A stretch of DNA of 64,000 nucleotides from DASXRA01 sp035263725 (GTDB lineage: Bacteria > Actinomycetota > Actinomycetes > Mycobacteriales > Jatrophihabitantaceae), in NCBI GenBank assembly GCA_035263725.1, contig DATFRC010000035.1:1-64000 (forward strand). The letters run 5' to 3'. Below the pieces are notes generated by a model. That model was not told the origin of the DNA. It searched no databases and saw nothing but the letters and a program-made list of their open reading frames with translations. This document shows, piece by piece, positions 1 to 9,619 of this stretch. The translations under genes and the position numbers were made by a program. Positions within the stretch are counted from its first letter, which is position 1, and each line of letters starts with the position of its first letter.

Positions 1-145
1 GCCGGGGCCCGGGCAGACCGGTGATCTGCCGCCCGGTGGCGGTTTCCCGCTGCGGCAGGTCCTGATCGGTCTCGCCGTCGTGATGCTCGGCGGTGCGGGC
101 ACGGCTGCCGTCCAGGTACTGCGACGCCGTGGAAATCACACGTAG
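1..145 (+). CDS. C-terminal fragment of a surface protein with a sorting-signal-like tail
   Basis: Only the last 47 codons lie in the window, read from base 2 to a TAG at 143-145. The peptide has a TGDLPPGGG stretch, then about 19 hydrophobic residues (VLIGLAVVMLGGAGTAAV), then the basic tail RRRGNHT. That order of motif, membrane segment and positive tail is the architecture of a cell-wall sorting signal, although the motif is not a textbook LPXTG. The next gene is a sortase whose preferred start (129) lies inside this gene, so the two are probably translationally coupled. The substrate role is inferred; the main domain lies outside the window. It could also be an ordinary C-terminally anchored membrane protein. 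Confidence 0.6.
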   Translation, partial: PGPGQTGDLPPGGGFPLRQVLIGLAVVMLGGAGTAAVQVLRRRGNHT

Positions 146-857
146 GGTCGTCGTTGGCGCCGCGGTGGTAGGCGCTGTCACGCTGGGCGTGGCGGCGTGC
201 ACCACCGCGGACCGATGGGTGGATCCGGTCACGCCGCCCAGCTCCACGAGCCCGGCTGCGATCGGAAGGCCGCAAAGCTCCGCCGCGCCGGGCACCACCC
301 ACGCGCGGCAGCACCCCACGCGGACGCGGCCGTCACCGGCGACAAGCGGCGCGTCGCGTAGCACCCGGCCCCCCACCAGCACTGCACCGCGCGCACCCGT
401 CAGTGCCGGGGGGTTCGTGCTGGCCGTGACGATGCAGTCGGGCGTCATCACGACCAACGTCGCGCCGATCAGCGTGTCCAGCAACGAGCCGGTGGACCCA
501 CCGCACGAGACCGCCGAGCAGTGGAACACGGCGGCCTGGATCGAACAGTCCACGTATCCGTCCACGCCGGCGAAGGGCACCACCTACGTGTACGGCCACG
601 CTTGCCACCACCACGTGTGCTCGTTCACAAACCTGAAGGATGCCCAGGTCGGCGATCAGGTGCGCATCACCACGACGGCACGGGCATCGACCTACACGGT
701 CGAGCGGATCGGATTGTCGCCGAAGTCGGCAAGCTCGCTGCCGACCTGGGCGTCCGACAGCACCGTGCCCGATCGCGTCGTCCTCGTCACATGCGCCTAT
801 GAGCAGGGTGACACGAGCACGAACAACATCGTCGTAACGGCCCGCCTGAACCCCTGA
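129..857 (+). CDS. class E/F-type sortase, lipoprotein-like N-terminus
   Basis: This is a predicted extracytoplasmic cysteine transpeptidase of 242 residues. From GTG 129 the protein starts with a short basic segment, a hydrophobic stretch and a lipobox-like VAAC (Cys24). A Ser/Thr/Pro-rich linker of about 75 residues follows, then the sortase domain. The catalytic triad is visible as His157 (YVYGHAC), Cys222 (LVTCAYEQ, the TLxTC-type motif) and Arg239 (VVTARL). An alternative GTG at 93 would put extra residues before the signal peptide and is less likely. It overlaps the upstream surface-protein gene by 17 bp and converges on purF with no gap (shared TGATCA). It probably anchors that neighbour or processes other exported proteins. 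The sortase family is clear; the exact class is less certain. Confidence 0.85.
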   Translation: MEITRRVVVGAAVVGAVTLGVAACTTADRWVDPVTPPSSTSPAAIGRPQSSAAPGTTHARQHPTRTRPSPATSGASRSTRPPTSTAPRAPVSAGGFVLAVTMQSGVITTNVAPISVSSNEPVDPPHETAEQWNTAAWIEQSTYPSTPAKGTTYVYGHACHHHVCSFTNLKDAQVGDQVRITTTARASTYTVERIGLSPKSASSLPTWASDSTVPDRVVLVTCAYEQGDTSTNNIVVTARLNP

Positions 858-2369
858 TCAGGGGCGGCTGAGGGCATCGTCAGCGGTGTAGCTCGCGGCC
901 TGCTCGGGCGCGCGGCCCACCACGGTCTTCTCGATGCCTTCGAGCACGTGCTTGCCGACGATCTCGGGGATCGGAATCGGGTACTCGCCGTCATAGCAGG
1001 CCCGACACAGCCGGGTCCGGGGCTGCTCGCTGGCGGCGATCAAGCTCTCCAACGAGACGTAACCGAGCGAGTCGGCGCCGATCGAGGCGCGGACGCCCTC
1101 GACGTCGAGGCCGTTCGCGACCAGCTCGGCACGGGACGCGAAATCGATGCCGTAGAAGCAGGGCCACTTCACCGGCGGCGCCGAGATCCGCACATGCACC
1201 TCGATCGCCCCCGCCTCCCGCAGCATGCGTACCAGCGCTCGCTGCGTGTTGCCGCGGACGATGGAGTCGTCAACCACGACCAGGCGCTTGCCCCGAATCA
1301 CGTCACGAAGCGGGTTGAGCTTCAGCCGGATGCCCAGCTGGCGGATCGTCTGCGACGGCTGGATGAATGTCCGCCCCACGTAGGCGTTCTTGACCAGGCC
1401 CATGCCGTACGGGATGCCGGACTCTTCGGCGTAGCCGATCGCGGCCGGCGTTCCCGACTCGGGCACGGGCATGACCAGGTCGGCGTCGGCGGGGTGCTCG
1501 CGGGCCAGCCGGCGGCCGACCTCGACGCGGGCGGCATGCACGCTGCGTCCCGCGATCGTCGTGTCGGGACGGGCCAGGTAGACGTACTCGAAAAGGCACC
1601 CCTTCGGGTCGGGGTTGGCGAAGCGGCTGGAGCGCAGGCCATCGTCGTCGACCGCAAGGAGTTCGCCGGGCTCGACCTCACGGACGAAGCTGGCCCCGAC
1701 GATGTCGAGTGCCGCGGTTTCGGACGTGACCACCCAGCCACGCGCGAGACGCCCCAGCACGAGCGGGCGGACGCCCTGCGGATCCCGGGCGGCGTAGAGC
1801 GTGTGCTCGTCCATGAACACGAGGCTGAATGCGCCGCGCAGCGTCGGCAGTACGTCGAGGGCGGCCTGCTCGACCGATACGTCCGGGCGAGCAGCAAGCA
1901 GCGCGGTGATGATGTCCGAATCGGAGGTGGAGCCGATCCCGCCGAGGCGGGCGGCCACCTCCTCGGCAAGCTCAACGGTGTTGACGAGGTTGCCGTTGTG
2001 TCCGAGCGCCAGCCCGGTGCCGGCAGCCGTCGTGCGAAACGTCGGCTGGGCGTTCTCCCAGGTCGTGGAGCCGGTGGTCGAGTAGCGGGTGTGGCCGACT
2101 GCGATGTGCCCTTGCAGTGTGTTCAGCGTGGCCTCGTCGAAGACCTGTGAGACCAGTCCCAGGTCTTTGTAGACGAGCACGGACGAGCCGTCGCTCACGG
2201 CGATGCCGGCCGCCTCCTGGCCGCGGTGCTGCAGGGCGTAGAGGGCGAAGTACGCGAGCTTGGAAACCTCCTCGCCCGATGCCCACACGCCGAAGACACC
2301 GCAAGCGTCCTGCGGTCGTTTGTCCTCGGGGTGGATGTCGTGGGTGAGCTTTCCGTCGCCGCGCGCCAC
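858..2369 (-). CDS. purF: amidophosphoribosyltransferase (glutamine PRPP amidotransferase)
   Basis: Catalyses the first committed step of purine synthesis, PRPP + glutamine to 5-phosphoribosylamine, in the cytoplasm. The protein has 503 residues. It has a 22-residue propeptide ending before Cys23 (ACGVFG), the N-terminal nucleophile glutaminase domain, and a phosphoribosyltransferase domain with the PRPP loop VVVDDSIVRGNT. Four cysteines typical of the Bacillus-type 4Fe-4S enzyme are present (GCLFEY, PCFYG, LCRAC). The GTG start is preceded 6 nt upstream by TACACT, so the gene probably has its own leaderless promoter although it is the last gene of the purS-L-F run, 16 bp after the preceding gene. 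Confidence 0.97.
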   Translation of the reverse strand: MARGDGKLTHDIHPEDKRPQDACGVFGVWASGEEVSKLAYFALYALQHRGQEAAGIAVSDGSSVLVYKDLGLVSQVFDEATLNTLQGHIAVGHTRYSTTGSTTWENAQPTFRTTAAGTGLALGHNGNLVNTVELAEEVAARLGGIGSTSDSDIITALLAARPDVSVEQAALDVLPTLRGAFSLVFMDEHTLYAARDPQGVRPLVLGRLARGWVVTSETAALDIVGASFVREVEPGELLAVDDDGLRSSRFANPDPKGCLFEYVYLARPDTTIAGRSVHAARVEVGRRLAREHPADADLVMPVPESGTPAAIGYAEESGIPYGMGLVKNAYVGRTFIQPSQTIRQLGIRLKLNPLRDVIRGKRLVVVDDSIVRGNTQRALVRMLREAGAIEVHVRISAPPVKWPCFYGIDFASRAELVANGLDVEGVRASIGADSLGYVSLESLIAASEQPRTRLCRACYDGEYPIPIPEIVGKHVLEGIEKTVVGRAPEQAASYTADDALSRP

Positions 2370-2381
2370 GCTTCGAGTGTA
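2370..2381 (-). promoter_or_regulatory. leaderless promoter -10 element of purF
   Basis: On the minus strand TACACT (2376-2381) is followed by 6 nt and then the GTG of purF. This matches the actinobacterial leaderless arrangement, with transcription starting at the start codon. No clear -35 box is seen. Confidence 0.55.
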
Positions 2382-2385
2382 CGAG

Positions 2386-3141
2386 CTAGGACAGCACGGG
2401 CAGGTAGCCGCTCAGGTCGGCGCGCTGACCGCTGGCGCTGACCGGGGCATCGGCCCAGGCGATCCGGCCGGTGGCGAGCCGTACCCAGGTGAGCGGATCG
2501 GTCTCGACGACGTTGGGCGGCGTGCCGCGGGTATGCCGCGGCCCGGCAATCACCTGCACGGCGACGAATGGCGGCACGCGCAGCTCCACCGAATGCCCCG
2601 GCGCCCGGGTGGCGAGGATTTCGGCGAGCAGCCGGGTTACGGTCGCCAGGGCGTTGCGCTCCAGACGTACCGGCCGGCGATCGGGCAGCGACCGGGACAG
2701 GTCGTCCGCGTGCACCACCAGCTCCACGGCACGCGTTGCCAGCCAGTCGTCGGCTCGGATCGGGCCGCGTGGCGCGCTAAGCACGGTCGCCGGAGCAACG
2801 CCGGCCGCAGCGCCGACCGGATCGGCCGCGCGCAGTGCCGCGAGCAACTCGGCGGGTGGCCGATCGCCGGTTGTAGCTCGGGTACGCCGTTCGACATCCA
2901 ACACGTCCCGGCGATACCGCGCGACGTACTCCGCGGCTGGTATCGCCGGGATCGTCGCGCGCGTCGCGAGGACGTCCACGGCCCCGGACACGGTGGTCAC
3001 CAGGTGGCCGAGCAGGGTGCGAACGTCCCATCCCGGCAGAACCGAGGACCGTGAGTACTCGTCCGACGGCACACCGTCGAGCCAATCAGCGATAGTGCTC
3101 GCTTGGTCACCGACAGCGCCGGCGAGGGCGTCTAGGCGCAT
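2386..3141 (-). CDS. maleylpyruvate isomerase / sterol-carrier-like family protein (mycothiol-dependent type)
   Basis: 251 residues. The N-terminal half is a DinB-like four-helix domain of the mycothiol-dependent maleylpyruvate isomerase family, with the typical segments GWDVRTLLGHL and ELVVHADDL that supply candidate metal-binding histidines. The C-terminal part (about residues 165-251, ending ADLSGYLPVL) looks like the small sterol-carrier-like domain often fused to it. The substrate is unknown. The start overlaps the stop of the upstream gene by one base (TGATG), and purF follows 16 bp downstream, so it sits in the purine run. A homologue beside purF is also known in mycobacteria, so a conserved but undefined link to this locus is likely. 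Confidence 0.75.
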   Translation of the reverse strand: MRLDALAGAVGDQASTIADWLDGVPSDEYSRSSVLPGWDVRTLLGHLVTTVSGAVDVLATRATIPAIPAAEYVARYRRDVLDVERRTRATTGDRPPAELLAALRAADPVGAAAGVAPATVLSAPRGPIRADDWLATRAVELVVHADDLSRSLPDRRPVRLERNALATVTRLLAEILATRAPGHSVELRVPPFVAVQVIAGPRHTRGTPPNVVETDPLTWVRLATGRIAWADAPVSASGQRADLSGYLPVLS

Positions 3142-3806
3142 CAGGACGTGTAGAAGCGGAACTTCCAGGTTCCGTTACTGTCTTGCCGCATCTCGACGGT
3201 GCCGAATGCTGTCGGAGTGATCGCCGTTGCGGGGATGTCGGCAGTGTCGCCGTTCATCAGGATCGCGGACGGGTCGGTCACCGCGAACGACTGGTACTCG
3301 GCGCGGTTGGTCTGCGCGGTGAGCTTGATGTCGGCGCACTTGCCGAGGTGCTTCACGTGAAGCAGACGCAGCAGGTCGGCGCGGTCGATCAACGGGCAGA
3401 ACTCGTCGGGGCGGCCGTTGCCGAGACCGCGCACGACCGTCTCCGCGTTACGCGCGATCGCCGCGCGAGTTTGGTCGCCGCTGCCCAAGACGAGGCTGGA
3501 CGGGGGGGCGGTCGACGTGGCCGGCTGGCTGCCCGTCGCGCGATGTTTGTGGCCGCTGGCTGCGACGATGCCGCCAACTACGCCGGCGACGGCGAGCACA
3601 GCGACGATGGCCAGCACAAGGAGCAATCCGCGCCGCCCTGGGGGCGGCTTGGCAGGAGGTCGAGTCACGCGCTGTGGGGGCGGCTGGTACGGCGGCTGCT
3701 GCACCGCGGTGGGGTGACGTGACTGCGCGCCGTCCCAACCGGGCCCCTGCGGCGCGGGCGGCTGTGGCCCGGGCCGCTGCGGCGCGGGCGGTGGCGGCCA
3801 GCTCAC
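3141..3806 (-). CDS. proline-rich single-pass membrane protein
   Basis: I do not recognise a named family. The 221-residue protein has a cytoplasmic N-terminus of about 55 residues rich in proline and glutamine, one membrane helix at about 60-82 (LLLVLAIVAVLAVAGVVGGIV), a Thr/Ser-rich linker and a compact extracytoplasmic domain of about 110 residues with two cysteines (EFCPL, GKCAD) that could form a disulfide. This is the usual layout of actinobacterial DUF4878-like or lumazine-binding-like exported domains, but that is only a resemblance. A Shine-Dalgarno GGGAG lies 7 nt before the GTG start. It lies 18 bp after purL and overlaps the next gene. Confidence 0.7.
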   Translation of the reverse strand: MSWPPPPAPQRPGPQPPAPQGPGWDGAQSRHPTAVQQPPYQPPPQRVTRPPAKPPPGRRGLLLVLAIVAVLAVAGVVGGIVAASGHKHRATGSQPATSTAPPSSLVLGSGDQTRAAIARNAETVVRGLGNGRPDEFCPLIDRADLLRLLHVKHLGKCADIKLTAQTNRAEYQSFAVTDPSAILMNGDTADIPATAITPTAFGTVEMRQDSNGTWKFRFYTS

Positions 3807-3824
3807 GGCGTCACTCCCAACACG

Positions 3825-6077
<2,253 letters not shown>

Positions 6078-6159
6078 GCCCATACCTCCCCGGCTTCCCC
6101 GATCGCGCAAGAATCGCTCGCCTCAGACGAGGAATTCTTGCTCGATCGGGTGGGGGCGG

Positions 6160-6822
6160 TCATGCTGCTGCCCAGCTGAAGAAGGGCAGGCCGTCGGCTC
6201 CGGCTCCGGTGAGCGCTTCGACGGCATGCTCGGGATGCGGCATCAACCCCACTACGTTGCCGGCGTCATTGGTGATGCCGGCGATGTCGCGCAGGCTGCC
6301 GTTCGGGTTGTCGCGCGCGTAGCGGACGACGACGCGTCCCTCCGCTTCGATCTCGTCCAGGACGCGCTCGTCCGCGACGTAGCCTCCCTCGCCGTTCTTG
6401 ATCGGGACGACGATCTCCTGGCCGTTGCGATAGCCGGCGGTCCAGGCGGTCTCGGCGTTCTCGACGATCAGATACTGATCCCGGCAGATGAACTTGCGGT
6501 GGTCGTTGCGGACCAGTGCGCCGGGCAGCAGGTGCGACTCGCACAGCACCTGGAAGCCGTTGCAGATACCGAGGACGGGCATTCCGTCGTGCGCCGCCTT
6601 GACGACCGCCTGCATGATCGGCGCGAACCGAGCGATCGCGCCGGCGCGCAGGTAGTCGCCGTACGAGAACCCGCCGGGCAGGATCACCGCGTCGACGCCG
6701 TTCAGGGTGGTGTCGGCATGCCACAGCGGCACCGCCTCCGCGCCGGCGACGCGCACTGCCCGAGCAGCGTCACGGTCGTCGAGGCTGCCCGGGAAGGTCA
6801 CGACCCCCACGCGGCTGGACAT
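6160..6822 (-). CDS. purQ: phosphoribosylformylglycinamidine synthase, glutaminase subunit
   Basis: A class I glutamine amidotransferase of 220 residues that feeds ammonia to PurL. The nucleophile Cys is in GICNGFQ, the oxyanion strand in ILPGGFSYGD, and the His-Glu pair in MPHPEHAVE. In related actinobacteria purQ directly follows purS. Here it is separated from purS by 1.49 kb holding a truncated foreign gene. There is no good Shine-Dalgarno sequence; a weak -10-like CATTCT (6829-6834) lies 6 nt before the ATG, so purQ may have become dependent on its own promoter or on read-through. Confidence 0.96.
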   Translation of the reverse strand: MSSRVGVVTFPGSLDDRDAARAVRVAGAEAVPLWHADTTLNGVDAVILPGGFSYGDYLRAGAIARFAPIMQAVVKAAHDGMPVLGICNGFQVLCESHLLPGALVRNDHRKFICRDQYLIVENAETAWTAGYRNGQEIVVPIKNGEGGYVADERVLDEIEAEGRVVVRYARDNPNGSLRDIAGITNDAGNVVGLMPHPEHAVEALTGAGADGLPFFSWAAA

Positions 6823-6878
6823 GCCGTAAGAATGCCATGCAAAGCTAATAAGGCCTCACCACGGCGCAGCGGCAGGGA

Positions 6879-8312
6879 TCAGCGTGCGCCGACTCCGTCG
6901 ATGGCCGCGGGCAGAGGGGCGTTCGGCGATCCAGGCAATGCGATCCCGTAGTTGTAGACGTCGCCGTTGCTGCACACGACGTAGTAGCCGGTCGGCTGCT
7001 GCTGAGTCGAGGTGGGCTGCTGAGTACCGATGCCGACGACGGGCGAGGCCAGGTGCACCACCGAGGCGGCGGGCGAGGAGTACCAAGGCGCCTGGCCGAA
7101 GTTGTAGACGTTCCCCTTGGATGTGACGAGCACGTAGCCCGCGCCGTTGGGTTCGGCAGCTATGCCGACGACCGGAGCGGACAATGTCATGCGCGCAGTG
7201 GAGCCATACCACGGGGCGTTGAAGTTGTAGACGTTGCCCTTGGACGTCGCGAGCCAGTAACCGCCGGTGGCCTGGTCGACTGCGATACCGACAACCGGGG
7301 CGGGCAACGTCACGCGCGCAGTGGACCCATACCACGGGACGTTGAAGTTGTAGACGTTGCCCTTGGAGGTGGCCAGGTAGTAGCCGCTACCCCGGTAGGC
7401 CGCAAGGCCGACGACCGGGGCAGGGGCCGTCCGGCGCGTGGAGGGCAGCGACCCGTAGAACGGAGCCCCGAAGTTGTACACGTTGCCGGCCGTGGTGCCC
7501 ACGTAGTAGCCGCGAGGCGATGGCGTGTAGTTGCTCGGCACCGCCGGGGAGGTCGCCAGCACGTTGCCGGAGGCGTCGCGGGCCTGGACCGCCACTAACG
7601 GCGCTGTCGTGTTGACGGTGATGCCGGTCTCGAACGTCATCTTGGGCACTCGCTGACCCACCGCCGCCATCGAGGAGGGCTTGGAGCCGGCCAGCACCTG
7701 CCAGGAGGCCACCTGAGTCGCACCGTTCCAGCTCGCATAGACCCTGACCACGGTCCCTGAGCCCTTGCTGGTGGCGATCGCAGGCGGGTAGGCCGGGCTG
7801 CCCGTCCAAGGTGCGCGGAACGCTCGATAGCTGAACCCGGACAAGCTCATGTCGAAGTTCGATTGGTCGTTCGCATTGAATTCGGTGATCTCCTTCAGCT
7901 CACCCCAGCTGACCAGGGTGTCCCCGTTGGAGAGCGTCCGGTTGCTGCCCAGGAATGTGGCCGACAACGCCGGGTTGTGCTGCAAGCTGCGGGTAACGGT
8001 CGCGGTATGCGCGCTGGTATCGAGCGTCACTGTCAGCGCCCGGGACGCGTGGTTGGGGCAGCTGGCGGGACCGGAGGCTCCGTCGTCAAAGATCGTCACC
8101 ACGTTCTGCGTAGGCTCTCGGACGTCGTGCTGGTAGCAGAACCACTGCTCGCCGGCCGGTGTCAACGTGAAGCTGGAGTGCTTTCCGCCCAGCTGCCACA
8201 CGACGTCTCCCGTGGAATGGTCAACCAGATACGCGGCCGAGACGTTGCGCCCGGCGACCAGCACGTTGCCGCCCGGGGTTGTGGCGACCGAGTTGCCGTG
8301 TGCTGTTCTCGG
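6879..8312 (-). pseudogene. 5'-truncated arylsulfotransferase-type protein with C-terminal propeller repeats
   Basis: The open frame runs from a possible GTG at 8264 to 6879 (461 residues), but homology-like sequence continues upstream to the codon right after the purS stop at 8313-8315 (PRTAHGNSVATTPGGN before the GTG). Residues 1 to about 245 resemble the C-terminal half of actinobacterial arylsulfotransferase-like proteins (SYRAFRAPWTG, VYASWNGATQVASW). The N-terminal half and signal peptide are missing. Residues 252-456 hold five repeats of about 41 residues built on GYYLATSKGNVYNFN-PWYGS-APVVGIA, a common secreted actinobacterial repeat; units 2 and 3 are nearly identical. The family is normally secreted, so without its signal this copy is probably non-functional. 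It interrupts the purS-purQ junction. Confidence 0.7.
6895..7511 (-). repeat. five tandem repeats of about 41 codons (GNVYNF propeller units)
   Basis: The coding repeats begin at residues 252, 294, 335, 376 and 426 of the truncated gene. Each has a GYxxxTSKGNVYNF core, and all but the last continue with P(F/W)Y(G/S)S and APVVGIA or similar. The second and third units are nearly identical, suggesting a recent duplication; the first and last are the most divergent. Confidence 0.8.
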
Positions 8313-8543
8313 CTAACGGTGAATGGAGAAGTCCTCGATTACCGGGTTGGCGAGCAAGGTGTCGGCGAGCTTGGTGAGCGTCTCGTCATCGACACTGTCA
8401 TCGACGTCGAGTTCGAAGTGTTTGCCCTGCCGCACCGCATGCACGCCTTCGATGCCGAGCCGGCCGAGCGCGCCGAGGATGGCTTGACCTTGCGGGTCCA
8501 GGATCTCGGGCTTGAGGACGACGTCCACCACGACGCGAGCCAC
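8313..8543 (-). CDS. purS: phosphoribosylformylglycinamidine synthase, small subunit
   Basis: A 76-residue small subunit that bridges PurL and PurQ. The start is the GTG of ARVVVDVVLKPEILDPQGQA, and the protein carries the family hallmarks ILDPQGQAI, RQGKHFELDVDD and LLANPVIEDFSI. A longer in-frame extension upstream is not needed, and the GTG is preceded 7 nt upstream by TAGGGT, a leaderless -10. Its TAG stop is followed in the same frame by remains of an arylsulfotransferase gene instead of purQ. It is the first gene of the purS-L-F run and has a perfect palindrome 20 bp upstream. Confidence 0.93.
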   Translation of the reverse strand: MARVVVDVVLKPEILDPQGQAILGALGRLGIEGVHAVRQGKHFELDVDDSVDDETLTKLADTLLANPVIEDFSIHR

Positions 8544-8556
8544 GGCGGATACCCTA
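8544..8556 (-). promoter_or_regulatory. leaderless promoter -10 element of purS
   Basis: TAGGGT (8551-8556, minus strand) is followed by 7 nt and the purS GTG. A TTGAT-like string about 15-16 bp further upstream, inside the 8563-8579 palindrome, could serve as a poor -35. Confidence 0.5.
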
Positions 8557-8562
8557 CTCCGG

Positions 8563-8579
8563 GCCTTGATCATCAAGGC
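8563..8579. promoter_or_regulatory. perfect palindrome over the purS promoter, candidate operator
   Basis: GCCTTGAT-C-ATCAAGGC has 8-bp perfect arms around a single base. It lies just upstream of the purS -10 element, over the expected -35 region, where a dimeric repressor would act. The regulator is unknown. Confidence 0.45.
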
Positions 8580-8655
8580 TGTGGATGGCCGGACGTTTAT
8601 CCGCAGATTGGGCGAGCAACTTCTGCTGGCCCGGCGAAGCCCGTCTACTGCATCC

Positions 8656-9571
8656 ATGGACGACGAGTGGCTCGACCGGATCATGCCGCTGCGCCTGGCC
8701 GGAGAAGAGCAGCCCAGGGTGGTCAGCCGTGCAGCCGCGCTGCGTATCGTCGGCGCGGACGCCGTCGACTACCGCTGCCGATCGGGTCGCTGGTCGCGTT
8801 TGGCTCCCGCGGTGTACCTGATGACTCCGCCAGTGGCGCCATGGGATCGGCTACATGTGGCCTTTCTCCATGCCGGACCAGCGAGCGTGATCTCTGGCTC
8901 GGCCGCGCTGTTCGCTCGCGACCTGCGCGCTGCGCGAGCCCCAGCGACGGTACTGACCCTTGTTCCGTTGCGCGCTGGCGCTGCGAACTGGGGAACGATA
9001 CGGGTTCGCCGGACTGCCCGGCTGCCCGAAGCGCGCTGGCGAATGGGCGTGCCCCTTGCGCCCGTCGCGCGTGCGGTCGCCGACTACGCGCTGGACCCGC
9101 GTCAGGCCGATCGAGTCCAGGCCGTCGTCGCGAGGCGGTACAGCGTCAGCCACGCACGGCCGCGGACCTGGCGACGGAACTGGAATCGGGACCCGCCGGG
9201 GCAGCCGACTGTTGCGTGAAGCCCTGCGTGACGTCGCGTACGGCGCGCACTCCGTTCCCGAAGCGAAGGCCGGCCGGTTGCTGCGGAGCGCTGGCCTGAC
9301 GGGCTTCGAGCAGAACGCCCAGATCGTGGTGCGCGGACGGCGATTCGTCGCGGACTTCCTGTGGCGCGAATTGCGCGCCGCCCTGGAGATCGACAGCACC
9401 GAGTACCACCTCTCACCGCGCGACCATGAGGCAACGCTTGAACGGGACCAGATGCTGCGGACCGGCGGCTATGCCGTTCTACACGTGAAGCCGAGCCAGC
9501 TGCGCCATCCGGCGGCCTTCGTTGGGATCGTCGGGGATTGGCTGGCGTCCCTGTCCCGGCGGGCCTCATGA
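8656..9571 (+). pseudogene. frameshifted AbiEi-like / DUF559 (Vsr-fold) protein
   Basis: The N-terminal part (from ATG 8656, MDDEWLDRIMPLRLAG) resembles the AbiEi-type winged-helix antitoxin/regulator domain. The C-terminal part (RRFVADFLWRELRAALEIDSTEYH...LHVKPSQL) is a DUF559 domain with the Vsr-like endonuclease fold. Together these form a common actinobacterial protein of about 300 residues. Here the reading frame changes twice: frame 1 ends its homology near 9131 (VQAVVA), frame 3 carries REAVQRQPRTAADLATELESGPAG to about 9197, and frame 2 carries GSRLLREALRDVAYG to the TGA at 9569-9571. Two single-base losses explain this. It lies between purS and purB, opposite to both. Confidence 0.75.
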
Positions 9572-9612
9572 TCTCCGGCGCAACCGCGAGATCCGACGAC
9601 TTGACCGGAGAT
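9571..9612. terminator. hairpin between convergent genes
   Basis: ATCTCCGG (9571-9578) and CCGGAGAT (9605-9612) form a perfect 8-bp stem around a 26-nt spacer, flanked outside by TGATC/GATCA-like ends. It lies between the converging DUF559 pseudogene and purB. There is no T tract. The geometry is like that of the 45-47 nt repeat elsewhere in the window, but the sequence differs. Confidence 0.35.
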
Positions 9613-9619
9613 GATCAAG

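Noticed and set aside
948..2150. Long open frame (400 codons) antisense to purF
   Set aside because: GC-rich third positions leave antisense frames open; the product is Arg/Gly/Asp-rich without a domain, while purF on the other strand is unmistakable. The same applies to 4875-6179, 9611-11410 and 30828-32573.
8313..8315. Programmed read-through of the purS stop into the arylsulfotransferase frame
   Set aside because: The frames do match, but no context for read-through is visible, and a fused PurS would disturb the PurLQS complex; a chance chimeric junction is simpler.
9131..9197. Sequencing error as the sole cause of the DUF559 frame changes
   Set aside because: It cannot be excluded, but about sixty neighbouring genes read through cleanly, and the first site is not in a long homopolymer, so real decay is the better explanation.
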